Of a stretch of 64,000 nucleotides of DNA, positions 1 through 13,000 are shown piece after piece. The stretch is from contig OY720348.1 of the NCBI GenBank assembly GCA_963082975.1, positions 21,815,146 to 21,879,145 on the forward strand, written 5' to 3'. Source of the DNA: Labia minor (taxonomy: Eukaryota; Arthropoda; Insecta; Dermaptera; Spongiphoridae). Under the pieces are notes generated by a model. It made no database searches. It was given only the letters and a program-made list of their open reading frames with translations, and was not told the DNA's origin. How positions within the stretch are numbered: the first letter of the stretch is position 1; each line of letters begins with the position of its first letter. The translations under genes and the position numbers were made by a program.

Positions 1-825
1 TAGATAATAAATTAATACAATTTTTATATTTTCAACTTTTATAATAATAATTTAAATGGTTGAAAAAGGTAATGAATTTTAAAGAGTCAAAATATTTAAT
101 TAATTTTGTGGCACTCATATATCCAAAATGAAAACATAAATTAAAAAAAATAAATTACATTCATGTAAATATTTTATCATAATTCTTTTCTTTTTTTTTG
201 CTCTTATAATTGTTAGAAATATTTAATAGATTATAATTTAAAAACTTCGAGAGTGAAAAGGAAGAGACACAATGTTTACTGTTCCATTTAACTGATAGTG
301 TGGTGGGGAGAGGTAATTGAATATTTCTATATCAACTAATTTGATAACTTTTGTGATTGTTCCTTTGTAGAAAAAGGAAAAATAATATATTTTCTATTAT
401 TATTTATTATCAATTAAAATAAAAACCTTTAAGAATTTATTTCATAAATTTCTTGTATATAATATAAAATATTTCAAGATAAAATACATGAATACAAAAA
501 TAAATAAACAAATATAATTTTTTACTAATATACTCAACAAATATTATATAAACTTTAGTGGAAAACTATTCAATATCTATTGTAAATAATTTCTATCAAA
601 TAGTTTAAGAACATCATATAGGAATTCAATTTAAGATACAAGAAAATATAAATTTATATAAATTTTTTAATTCAAAGAGTATTTTTTTATTTTATACTAT
701 TTTTTTTAATAATAGTCAACAGGATGATAAGTATTTGTTAATTATATTATAAAAATTTAATTATAAAACTATACATATATAATACTAATGTTTTGGTTAG
801 AATAACTGAAAGAAAAATATTTTAC
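1..825. other. AT-rich non-coding stretch (probable intron of the Artemis-like gene)
   Basis: This lies downstream of the splice donor of the Artemis-like first exon, so it is probably that gene's first intron. I looked on the minus strand for a continuation of the metallo-beta-lactamase fold and saw none. A more mixed-composition patch at about 245-370 carries no convincing reading frame. Only A/T runs are otherwise visible. Confidence 0.5.
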
Positions 826-934
826 CTGTGTGACAATGGGATAGGAAAAAATGTTTTTTATCTAAATGCAATTCTCCAAACATATCTACACTTATATCAG
901 GTATTCCTTCTATAATTCCATTGAAAGTACACAT
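826..934 (-). CDS. DCLRE1C: Artemis/DCLRE1C-like nuclease, first coding exon only (partial)
   Basis: The ATG at 934-932 opens 36 codons plus one base, ending CACACAG|GTAAAA with the donor GT at 825-824. The peptide begins MCTFNGIIEGIPDISVD and ends FFLSHCHT. By recall it aligns with the vertebrate Artemis N-terminus (start, an IS-D step, then FLSHCH). The split last codon begins with G and would give Asp, completing the H-x-H-x-D-H metal-binding motif of metallo-beta-lactamase/beta-CASP nucleases. Artemis opens DNA hairpins and trims ends in non-homologous end joining in the nucleus. The remaining exons are off the left edge. It lies head to head with the PP2C gene, 705 bp between start codons, so a shared promoter is possible. 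An SNM1-family relative is the main alternative. Confidence 0.75.
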
Positions 935-1639
935 TATTAATATAAAATACTGAAAAAAGAAAAATTCTTTATTAGAATTTGTTAACAAAATTTGTAATTT
1001 AATTTAAATTTAACAGTATTTTTTTTAATTGTATTGTATATACCAATATATAGAAATTAATTCATATAATGGAATAAATTTATTTAATTATTTTGAAAAA
1101 TTTTCAATGTGTGTGTTTATCATGTTTTCTGTACTCTCCCCACTTTTTGGGTATAATTCTTCTTTAAGTCACTTGGAGCGCCAGAAGGCTGCGTTTAACA
1201 TTTGTCAGTGAAAATATCGAAAAAATCATCACAACAATTTAACAATTCTAAGTTAACATTATAGTTCATGCTTTTTATATATATTGCAGAATTTTATGCC
1301 AATTAAAAATATGGTATAGTCTTGTTATCTAATAAAACTGAATTTTTATTAAATATACATAGTATATTTAAACTATCTTGAAAAATAACTATTGAAAGAA
1401 ATTGTAAAATACTTAAGAAAATTAACGTAAAAACATTCCAAGGCATGTATGTCAAACTTTTTCTTATTTCAATTTAATTTCTTATTTTAAAATTTAATTG
1501 ATACATCATTGAAATATTTTTTTTATTATTATAGGTATTCACAATATGCCACGTAAACAATAAATAAAACATTTTTCAAAATCTGTCAAAGTTGGATTAC
1601 TTTTAAATTTCAAAAATTTATTATGATTTAAGAATTAAA
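935..1639. promoter_or_regulatory. Intergenic region between divergent Artemis-like and PP2C genes
   Basis: These 705 bases separate two divergent start codons and must hold both promoters and 5' leaders unless there are upstream non-coding exons. A less AT-rich patch at about 1135-1200, with a GCGCCAGAAGGCTGCG-like core, stands out from the poly-A/T background and is the best candidate for promoter elements. I recognise no specific factor site. Confidence 0.35.
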
Positions 1640-4600
1640 ATGTTTCATAAATTTCGTAATGCACTTTATAATGTGGTTGGTGGTATAGAACCGTTACCAA
1701 TAAAGGATAGTGATGGATCTGAAGAAAAAGTTCTGAACCCTAAATTTCCTTATACAAGACCTCAGTTTCTACAATTTCATACAGATGAAGAAATTCAAGT
1801 CTCAGCAGACCACCAAATTCGACCAATCATAGTTCCTCGCGATATCTCCAAACTTCCATGGAGCAGTGGCTATGCAGAGTAAGATTATATCATCTTTTCT
1901 ACAATGTGTTGACATTTTAAATAATTCATAATGAATGATTGTAGACTGAAAACATTAAATGTCAGTCTTATATCTTTATTTGAAATAAAAATGAATTAAA
2001 ATTTATTTTTTTTAAAATAAATTAGATAAATTAAATATATATATATATATAAATTAAATGTTTCTATATTTTTTAGAAGTTAAAATTCGTATTCATTTTA
2101 AATAGACAAATATATTAACTAATTTTTCTAAATAGACAAGTATTTTAATAAATTGTGATATAATATATAGTCAGTTCATCAAGATTTCACTAAATATATT
2201 TGAATCAAAGAATTAGGAAAATTTAATAATATTTTGTTGGGAAAAGAATAAAATATAGCTCCAACCAAATTCAATTAATCACATTTCTCATGTCAACTCT
2301 TATTTTGCCCCACCTCAATTTGACACTTAGTCTATTTATTTTTCCCATTACTGAGACGTTTATCAATTTTATAATTCTATTAATATTAATAATTTATAAT
2401 AATAATAAGTTATATTATTATCCACAAATATCTAAATTTCCATAAGATTTCTGAATTCTGAATTTTTCTTATTAATTATTTTTTTCTTTTATTTTTTTAA
2501 GAGCTGTAAATGCTGGAAAATCTCAATGGAATGAAGATCAAGCATGTCTTTGCCGTGGACTTCTTTATCGACCAGAAATTAAAGAAAAATTTCAACTTTT
2601 AACTTCACCATCTCTTAAACAAGAAAACAGTTCATTAAGTCTCCCATATATTTATTTTTCCCTTTTTGATGGACACGCTGGCAGCGGTGCAGCAGTAGCT
2701 GCCGCAAACCAACTCCATCACATTATTCATGTAAGTTCTTTTGTGTTTATATCTATATATATATCTATATTATTTAAATATATATTAATTGCATAATTTT
2801 AAATAAAATGTATTTTTTTATAATACATAATATATTTCAGGAAAAACTGATTGATGTCATTGATCACCTTCTTCCTGCTTTCGATAATTATATTAATCAT
2901 GTAGAACGGGAAACATCTAAAGGTATAGCGATGTGGTTTGAAAAAGAAGTCTCCAAGGATTCACTAATAATCGGGGCGTTAGAATCTGCTTTTTGGGAAA
3001 TGGTATTTTAAAAAATATTTTCTATTCAATTTTAGTGAATATAATTAAATATTAGAGTATATTCTTTTAGAAATTTAAATTTAAATAAATTCATTACCAA
3101 TTGTAAAATATAGAAGACAATTCGTAACAAAATAATTTATTATGTTATTTATTTATACATAAATAACTAATATTTTTTTACTAATAAATCATTTCTTTCT
3201 ATTTTATTTTGTTATACTTATCTTTCACTATTTCTTATGTTAATTCTTATTTTGTTTTTTAACAAGGATAATCTAATTGGTGAAGATAAACATAAATACA
3301 AAGTGAAGGGAGGTTGCACAGCGTTAGTTGCTTTATTTATATTGGGAAAACTATATGTTGCAAATGCTGGTGATTCGCGTGCTGTATTATGTAGAAATAA
3401 AAAAGCTTATCCTATGTCCAATGATTTTACTCCAGAATCAGAGAGGCAAAGGGTTCGTCATTTAGTAAGTATATATTTATTTATTTTTATTAATGAATTT
3501 TATTAATAAATTATAATTGTTAACATAATCTTTTTTAGGCTGCTCTAAAACCCCATTTGCTTGGCAATGAATTTACCCACTTAGATTATATTCGAAGACC
3601 AGTTTCTAAGGATTTAGGCAAAAGAATTCTCTATAGAGATGCCCATATGACTGGTTGGGCATACAAAACTGTTACAACAGAAGATCTCAAAATACCTGTT
3701 GTCTTTGGGGAAGGAAAAAGGGTACTTAAAATTAATTGAATCTATTTTAAGATTTTTTTTACTATATAATAAATTGTTTTTTTATGCAGTTATTAATATG
3801 ATCAATGAGCAATCAATATGAACTATTTATTTAAAAACTAAATATATAATTAATATTTACCAAACAACATGAATATTAGAATAAAAAACAATTTGTTTAT
3901 TCTTTAATTTTCTAAATTTCTAGAAATTAATTGAAACAAAATTTTGCAATAAATTAGTTTTTTTAATTTTTAGTAGAAAATTTTTTTTTTATAATCATAA
4001 AAATATACAGATTTTTATTTGAATCACATAATCGTTTGTTTTTCATTTTAGAGCAGAGTATTAGCTACAATTGGGGTAACTCGAGGTTTTGGAGATCATG
4101 ATCTTAAAGCACTCAATTGTAACATTCCTATTAAACCCTTTCTTTTATCTCAACCAGAGGTATTTATTGAATTTAATATATTTATAATGTTTCTCTAAAG
4201 AATTTTTGAATTCCTTTGAATTTATTTCAATGATATATATAGTTTATATTAATCTATAAATCTTATTTCTAAAATATTAATTTCTTTAATAAATCAAATA
4301 AAATCTTGTTTTATAGATAATTTTCAAAATACTTTTAATTTCAGGTTAAAATTCTTGACATAGCTAATGAAATGATAACTGAATCGGATGTTCTTATTAT
4401 TGGAACTGATGGTTTATGGGACGTTACTAGCAATGAACGAGCAGCAGAAATAGTACAAAAGAGTCTAGACCATTTTCCTGCTAATGATTTAGGACGTTTG
4501 AAATATAGGTGCCGTATTATTACAACTTATTTTAATAAAAAAAAACTTATTAATTATGAATTTATGATTTCCATTATATTTTATATAGGTATACGTCTGC

Positions 4601-5105
4601 TGCCCAAGATTTAGTAATGCATTCAAGAGGTAAACTTCTTGAAAAGATCTGGACTACATCGGAAGGCAAAGCAGCTACTATTGATGATATATCTGTCTTT
4701 GTGATTCCAATTGCTCCATACAAACAAGAATTTACTGAATGGCAACAAGAATATGATGCAATTAAAGAAATGTCTGAAAATTACAATGAAAATTGTTTTG
4801 GCAAACTATCATTGAAAAATTCACCGAAGGTTTTACAGAACAAGTCTGATGACTCAGTTGAGGATAATAAAAATTTAGAAATTGATGAAAATATTAGTTT
4901 AGTAAATGACAAATATGAAATTGACTTACAAGAGAATACAACTTCAAACATTCCAAATAATTCACAAAAGGTCGATCTAAATGTGGATTCGTGTCCAAAC
5001 AATACACTCGAATCTTCAGAGACAAATATCTTACCTATGGAAGATTCAACTAAATTAAATAAACTGACAAATGACAATCTTTCTTTAGACAATCTAAAGA
5101 ATTAA
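1640..5105 (+). CDS. PPM1H: PP2C-family Ser/Thr phosphatase of the PPM1H/J/M group
   Basis: Eight coding exons join in frame to 599 aa: 1640-1878, 2502-2730, 2841-3002, 3267-3464, 3539-3721, 4052-4159, 4345-4508, 4589-5105; all introns are GT-AG. PP2C phosphatases are metal-dependent Ser/Thr phosphatases; vertebrate PPM1H acts on phosphorylated Rab GTPases. Visible motifs are FDGHAGSG (metal-binding D136-G137), NAGDSRAV (D246), TRGFGD (D352), TDGLWD (D395) and DDISVFVIP (D460-D461). DGHAG instead of the usual DGHGG, and the long insertion between the DGH and GGCTAL motifs, are typical of the PPM1H/J/M branch rather than PPM1A/B. The last ~120 residues form an Asn/Glu/Ser-rich tail, making the protein longer than human PPM1H (514 aa). 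An AATAAA lies near 5249. H, J and M cannot be told apart here. Confidence 0.9.
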
Positions 5106-7042
5106 AAAATAAACATTGTGATGAATCTATGTGATGTATATTAATTTAAAAAAAATTAATTTAAATTTTCATTTTTTTTTTATTTTTTTTTTTTAATTAT
5201 TTATTTCATATTTATTCTTATTTTTCAAAGAATTCAAGAAGGCTATTCAATAAAATATTCATATATAATTTCTATCCTATTTATTTATGTTTAATTAAAT
5301 TTTTAGTTAAACTATTAGTACGAGTAAATTTAAAAAAAGATAATTTCATAAATTGATTTCTATAATATTTTTTTCAAATGTAATAAAAATTAAAATACAT
5401 AAAAATCGCTCAAAAGAATGAATTTGAATTCTTTTAAATACTATAATGAAAATATATATATATACACATAAAACATATGATAATCTGGAATCGCTTCTAT
5501 CTGTATATGCATGTGTCACTTTGGACTAAGAATATTTTATTCAAATAAATAGATAATATAAACTGTTTTATTTTAGAGATGAAGCTTTCCAGGGCAAATT
5601 TCTATTTATGAAAATATTTTTCCCGCTTGTACCAAATGTTTGGTGTTGAACAAGAAACGTAATTCTAATATAAACTGTCCATTTTGCTGAAAATTTCCTA
5701 TTAAAATATATAAAATTAGGAAAAGTGAAATAGATCCATTTTTCGTTGTAATGTTTGTTAATTATATATATATATTATAATTAGTTTATTATAAATAACA
5801 TTAATAACATTCCATTTTAAAAGTCACAAATTTTAGAATAAAATAATAGCAAACATTTCCAATGATTAATTAAGAAATATATTCTTAGGAGATTTTTGTA
5901 ATCATTTATTTAAGTAAAAAGAAAACAATTTTCAACTTGATAAATAAAATCTATCATAAAAAAGTTTAATTCAATTTTAATCCATTTTATATACTCCCAA
6001 AATACATTTCTTTTAGCTTTTCAAATTTTTCACGATCATGGTTTGATGGAAGTTAATTATATTTGTATATCGTCACCCCACATGTATTAAGATTACATTT
6101 CAATTAAAATAATAATATATATCATCGTTTGGGATAGTTTTTATTTAAGTGTGATTGCAATGTTGGATGCCTAAAATAAGGGGTAATATATGAGAATTCT
6201 ATCTATTGTAATAAATTTTTAATTGGGTGTATTAATAAAAGTATATTTAATTTTTTTATAAAAATTTAATTTCCTACAAATATATTTTTCAATCTAAACA
6301 TAAATTACTAGTTTTATTAAATAATTGTTTATCTTTAATGAATTTATTTATTATATTATAATATTTTAATTAATTAATTCTATGTTTTTTTTAATATTCT
6401 CACCAAAATATTTAATAATTAAACCTTAACACTAAGCGTTCATATGTTTACCCAACATTAAAATCCAATATACTTTGAATACAAATACTTATATATGACT
6501 AGGTATATGTTGCTATTTTTATTATATATAAGTATATATTTAAATTAATAAATGATAATTGTTCTCTAATTAATTCTTAATTAAAAGATTTCATTTTTTT
6601 GTTTTTCACTAAAAATAGTTGACTTATTTAATATATTTTTCTTTCAATGATTAAAATTTCTAAGTATAACTTAGAAAAAAATAGAAACTATTTATCTAAT
6701 AATTGGTTAAGCATGAGTGTGTTTGTTATTTTAAATAAAACAATAAAAATAACTCAATATGGATTTTCCGATAAATTCTGATTTAAAAAAATTAATAATT
6801 TAAATGTTTAATTAAAATTATTAATTCTTCATTAATACATTTTAATAATTTCTGTTTCAAAATTAGATTTTTAAAATTATTTTTAACTTTGCTTAATAAT
6901 TTTTTTTATTTTTGACTTCTTATCAAACACTACATATACTCTATTATACTACTCGTACTTTTTAAATTCTGAATAATTGTACATTTATTTATTTTTGAGT
7001 GCAAAAAAAAATTTATTTGTATAATCTTTATAACTCAATTTT
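5106..7042. other. Intergenic AT-rich spacer
   Basis: This separates the convergent PP2C and JmjC-like genes and includes both 3' UTRs: AATAAA at about 5249 on plus, and on minus the complement of ATTTATTTATTT near 6983. Short TA microsatellites occur (5452-5464, 5765-5778). No reading frame with conserved-looking composition was found. Confidence 0.5.
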
Positions 7043-10000
7043 TTAGTCATATTCTGATCCAATTGTAATACTCATCTCATTAGAAACAATTAAAGTTTCG
7101 TGATACCATCGATTCGTATCCAAAATAACTGCAAAATAATAAATTTAATTTTATTTTCTTTCTCTTTTGATATTTTCTTTCTCTTTTGAGATCACAGAGT
7201 TTATTCTTAATTATTTTTAACTATTAATATAACAATATATCATACTTATTTCTCCTGGGTTTACAGTAACTTCTAAACGAGAACATTCGTAATAACATTC
7301 GAGAGGAGGATCCAGTATCCATTTTTTACTTCCTTTTAATTGAGCTTGCCACGAAGGGTATATAACATTATCCACCTGAAAATTTATTTGTAAATAATAG
7401 TAAGAAAAATCTTGCCTTTAAACTTCATAACAGAGAGGTATTTTAGACAATCTTATAAATATTTTTTTAATTTTAAATGAAATGCTCATATCAAATGATT
7501 CGGCTACGATCAATGGTGTTTACAAGGAAAGGGTTAATCAAAAGTGTAATTAACGCCCCCTCTCCCACGAAAAGGAGAAAATTAACTAATCTGAATAATC
7601 GTAATGAATAAAATAAAATATAAAGTAATTTTACAAATAAAAAAATAAAATAAAACTGAATTTATATTCTATAAACATGGTTAATTTTTAGCCCCAAAAT
7701 ATTTTCTTTATTCTTCTTTGTAGACAATCTATATTTATTATAAAAATACGTTTGTGTTGTTTTTCTTTTTTTTTTTGTTAATTTTATTGTATCATTATTA
7801 TAGAAATATTATTTTGATATATTTTCATTTAAGATATTAGTGATAGGAAATTGTTTTGGTAATGGAGTTAGGATTTAGAAATATAAGAAAATCAATTTAA
7901 TCTATAAAATGGAAAGTCAAAAAATTGGATAAATTTCATAAAAATTAAAATGAATGATTAATATAGGTAGTATATATACAAATATTGGGTAACGGGTGGA
8001 ATCTTTTCTATAATCCCAGTGGAAATGAATTCTACCTCAGGGAGTAGCGTCCCTGCCCTCACGTGAGCTCATGATTTTTTTCCACCCTCCTCTTATGTGG
8101 AAGAATCATGTCCTTTACTTTTGGACTCCTTTCAATTCGTTTCCTTACTTACCCTCTCCCTGACCCCCAAAAAAATCCATTTTATTTCGATGAAGGAGAA
8201 TACCTATCATAGATTTATTAAAATAGTAAATATATATATGTATTTGAATTTAGACCCCCTTTACGCATAATCTCACCTGCAAAACCTCTTAATTTAAATC
8301 GTATAAGTGTTACAATGAGAGGCTCGCACATCCCCACGATTTTTAGAATTAGGAGATTTGCAACTCATATATATATATATATTATTCTTTGAAAATCTAC
8401 AAAAACACATCTAATCGATTTTAATCAGTTTATATAAATTTATGGCAAAGTTTATTATATATATATATTACTTAGGATTCAAAATAATTTTCCTCAGTTT
8501 CTAAATAAAATGGATTTTTATTTAAAAAAAAACTAACTAAAAATTACATCTACTATTTCGTTGGTATAACATTTCCTACTAACAATATAACAAATTATTC
8601 TTTATTAAATGTAAATTCATTTTTACTAGAATTAAATAATTAATTAAAATTAAATATTAATTAATTTTGAAAGAATCAAATCCGTCACCATGTTGTATGT
8701 ATTGCCTGACGGCCAATTTGGATGCAACTCTCTCATTCGTTATTATTCTGATCTAATTTCATTCTTTTTCTCTTTAAAACTTGATCGTTTTTAATTCTAT
8801 TTTTTTTTTATTTAATACTTCTCTAATTATTTTTATCAAATGCTTTGTTATGCCTTTAAAATATTTATTATTATATTAAAAGTATTAATAATTACACCCT
8901 TCTTGGCATATTAAATGTTCTTTTTATAGATCTGCATAGATTGTTCAGAACTTTTTTACATATATAGTATTTAAATGAGAATTGAAAACTTAAAATATAA
9001 TTTTTACTATCTCGCCACAGATTGTATTGCGATCATGAAAATTTTCGATGTCAACGTTTTGAAGGTCCCTTGAGTCATTTACACTAAGGTTGAGAAAAAT
9101 GTCTCTCTGTGTGTGTGTGTGTGTGTGTGTAGACAAGATTACGCAAAAACGGTTTAAGCTAGAATCATGAAATTTGGTACACGGGCATTATTCAAAATTT
9201 GTAGTTTTCTATCACCTTTTGAGATATGTAGCTCATCCGGAAGAGCGTCATTACCTACCACGTTTTCATTTTTTAGAATTTCAGCTTGATTGAATCGCTG
9301 AAAGTACCGGAATTAATTTTTTAACACTGTAAATCACGGGCCAGCACTTGATGTGGTGCCATCAACACAGAGCCAAACACACGTGGGTTACCCTGCTCCA
9401 ATCTATTCCTGCCACCTTGGAGATGTCATCCGTCCATCTTTTTATTTGTCTTCCCCTTCTTCTTCTCTGTTCCATTGGGCACCATTCCGTTATAATTTTT
9501 GTCCATCTTTCGTCCTCTCGTCTAATTAAGTGTCCAGCCCATTTCCACTTTAGTTTATTAATTATCTAAAGCATTTTCAAGTTCTATAAAACGTTCTTCG
9601 TCTTTTAATGTTCGTACGTTAAGGGTAGCAATTACTTTTTTTTTATTAATATTTTTATTGATATTTCTGCTTATTTCTTCATTAGATTCTGTTGAAAGGT
9701 TTTGGTCTAATATGCTCTGGTTGACCAGACCTCCTGAGCAATGAGTCTCGAGCTTATTCTTATTGTTCTGTGCTTTTGTTTTATAATTTTCTTTTTTGTT
9801 GTTAACATTGTTTTTTATCTTTTCGTTTATATTTATTTGGGTAACTTTCGTTCAGTTCTCCCAACGATCTACTTTTTTCTTTTGACAATAAGTCTTTCAT
9901 TGAACTTTGCTTTAGTTTGTCTAATTTCGTTACATTTACCTTTTTTGTGTTATTTGACTTTTATATTGTTTAGGATCAGGTTTATCCGTTGGAGATGTGC

Positions 10001-13000
10001 TCAATTACCTTTTTTGTCTATTGTCTGTCTTCTTGTTTATTTTTTATTTGGTTCCTCTCTTATAATTAGTTTATCATATTTTATGATAGCAAATTTTCCT
10101 TCTTCTCTAGCTTTTTTCATCTGAGGGAATAATTCTTTCCTTCTTTCCACTATTTTTTTGGGGTAATCTTCACTCATATTCTGTGGCAAGCCTTTTAGGT
10201 TTTTGCCGTTTTTCATTATCTTTTTCGTTCTTAAGGCCAAGAATGCAACGATTATAGGTCTATTTTCACCTTCTATCTTTTTACCGATTCGTTTTATAAA
10301 ATCAATATGTTCTATTTTGATTTCGTTATATAGATTTTTTTTAATAAAATTAATTACTACATTTTCTAGTGAAATCATATCTTTTTCTTTTTCCTCGATG
10401 TTAAAAATAATAATATTTCTAATTTTGGATTCTCTTTCCAAGTTTTTCTCAAGTCTTTCTATTTCTGTCATCTTTTTATCTATAATCTCCTGAAAATTGT
10501 TTATTAGCTGTCGGAATTTATCTTCCATATCCTCTTTTATTTCATTCATGACACTAATCAATTGTCTATCCATTTTTCTGTTTATTTTATTTTTAAAATA
10601 TTTTTCTTTTTAAAATATTTTAATCCGATTATCTTATATATGCAAGAAAATAAATTGCTTACTTGGCATTTATATTCAGTGCTGGACAATGGTTTATTTA
10701 GTTTTTCCTGTCTTCTATTGTTAGATAGAGCCTTGATTGTTTCACTATCTTTGTACTTCTTAATTTCCCTTCCTATTGATATATTTTTCAATAACTACAC
10801 TTTCAATTCAGTATTTATATCCAAATAATATTAGGAGCACTTTTTAATACGTGTTGTCACCTCAAAAGCTCGACTCGGACTTTAATTAATTAAATTTAAT
10901 TTAAATATAAAATATGGTATTTAATCCAATTCAAATTTGTGAGACACTCCAGATTTTTTCATATTTGATAGTTGAGGAATATGTATTGAAAAGTTATAGC
11001 ACCAAATTGGTTTTACTTATAATTAGTAAAATCCAATAATAATAACCAAACGAAATTAAATGTGTTGCTACTTATAAATTACTAAATATTAAACTTCAAT
11101 ATTTTATCGTATTGTTTAAAAGTTGAAAGTAAAAACATTAATTTCGTTCAAAATAGTTTAATAGCCAAATAGTTTGATGCAAATGTCATTGAAATTGACA
11201 AAATAAATTTTGATTTTAAAATTACTTGATATTTTTATCATATAAATAAATGAACTTAATATAAATATGTATAAAATTAAATAAGCTGGAGTGTCTCCAC
11301 TCGACTATCTCGCAATTTGAATTGGATTAAATAACATAATATATCATATTTAAATTAAATTTAATTAATTATAATTTATAAATAATAAATATTAAACCAG
11401 CACATGTTTGGCTTTTTATTGATGGCACCATGGCACGTGTTGGCGCGTGAGATTTGCAGTGTTAAAAAATTAATTCTGGTACTTTCAGCGATTCAATCAA
11501 GCTGAAATTCTATATATAGCAGTTTTATACAATTATTAATCTTGTGAAAAATTATCAAACATATATCTTAGTTTTTACGGTCACTTTAGAGGAAAAAAAA
11601 TCAAAACGTTGTAAGTAATGACCCTCTTCCGATTGAGCTACATTTCTCAAAAGTTGATAGAAAACTATGAATTTTGAATAATATCCATGTACCAAATTTC
11701 ATCATTCTAGCCCAAACCGTTTTTGCATAATCTTGACTACATACATACATACACACACATACACACACAGACATTTTTCTCAACCTTAGTGAAAATGATT
11801 CAGGAACCTTCAAAACGTATAAAAACATCAAAATCTCAAGATCGAAAATTTTCGTGATCGCAATACTATCTCTTACGAGATAGTAATAAGTTGACCTGTG
11901 GCCAGGTCTGAACCGACCGACGGTTTGAAGTAAATTAATTTCCAGCTACAGAAACAATTTCAAATAATTTTAATATATCTATTAATGTAATAAAAAATAG
12001 ATATGGATACATAAATAATAAATATAAACATTTTTAATTTTATTTTATTTATAATATATATGCAAGACCAGGCTGTGACGTCATGAATGACTGGATGACG
12101 TCATATAATTTTAAATCAAGAAAAAACTAATAAATTTGATTTTTCTCGAGGATAAAACCAATACAAAGTGCATGATTCGTGGTGATATGTAAAAATTCTC
12201 CTCATGTTGAATTTGGTGTGAAAATAACCCTTCCCTTCCTATCGTCGATCGCTAATACTACCACTTCCGGTTTCCGGATTTGCACCAAAAGTTGATCAAT
12301 TCATCCCACTGATGCATTAAGTAAATATACCCAATTTCATCGAAATCTGTTCAGCCGTTTAGGCTGTACATATCTATACGGACAGACGGACGGACGGACA
12401 GACATCATGCTAAAAATACTTTTTTCTGTTAAGAAAATGCATGATTCGTGGAGATATATAAAAATCTCCACATGTGAAATTTGGTGTGAAAACAATACCT
12501 CCCTTACTTTCGTCGGTCGGTAAAAATGGAGAAATTTAACCTAAATTTTGGCATAGGGAATATTTTGAAGGTAGATAGATTAAGAATGCGATGGGCTAAC
12601 AATATAAATGTTGATTAGGCGAAACCGAGAGATATGACGCACAATTTAGGTTTTGGCCAAATCTAAAATGCTAATACCTATTATGACATGATTATTGGTG
12701 CTAGGGATACCTAGGACTATTAGAAACTTAGATCATAAATTTCACTTTATTCTTAACTACTAAAATTTTTTTACCAAAATAAAATAAAAACCCTCTGACT
12801 TTTGTACGTCCTACGCAAGGACAACGCCTATCAAGTCGGTTATATCAATGAGGTGTCCTATGATCAGTAGAACGGGTCCTCTCAACCTTTACCTTGATTT
12901 TCTTGATCGGAGGCGCTACTTTTTATCAAGTAGCTATTCCCCAATGTTGATCCCGGAGGCTGGGTTGACTCCGTCCCATAAACCCCAGCTAGAGAAATTC

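Larger units (their letters stand above)
9006..10948 (+). mobile_element. H1 Helentron-like (HINE/DINE) repeat, interrupted by a LINE fragment
   Basis: It begins with ACTATCTCGCC right after a T run, then an internal GT microsatellite (9107-9130), and continues to about 9390 in the order seen in other H1 copies. The LINE fragment follows. The 3' half resumes at about 10848 and ends with the TTAATCCAATTCAAATTTG stretch and the terminal ACACTCCAG, with most of the terminal hairpin lost. Order and orientation match the intact inverted copies at 11284-11884 and 63121-63708, so this was one H1 element that was later split. Confidence 0.65.

Noticed and set aside
797-825. Extension of the Artemis-like exon to 797
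   Set aside because: It reads through a GTAAAA donor; the conserved text stops at the junction.
1029-1211. Short plus-strand frame upstream of the PP2C gene
   Set aside because: No conserved motif and starts in A/T-rich DNA; more likely promoter or leader.
7985-8170. GC-richer patch as a possible exon of the JmjC-like gene
   Set aside because: Flanking exons already join in frame and the patch has stops in all minus frames I followed.
9348-10124. Plus-strand Leu/Phe-rich frames resembling membrane proteins
   Set aside because: They are the complement of Lys/Glu-rich LINE coding sequence on the minus strand.
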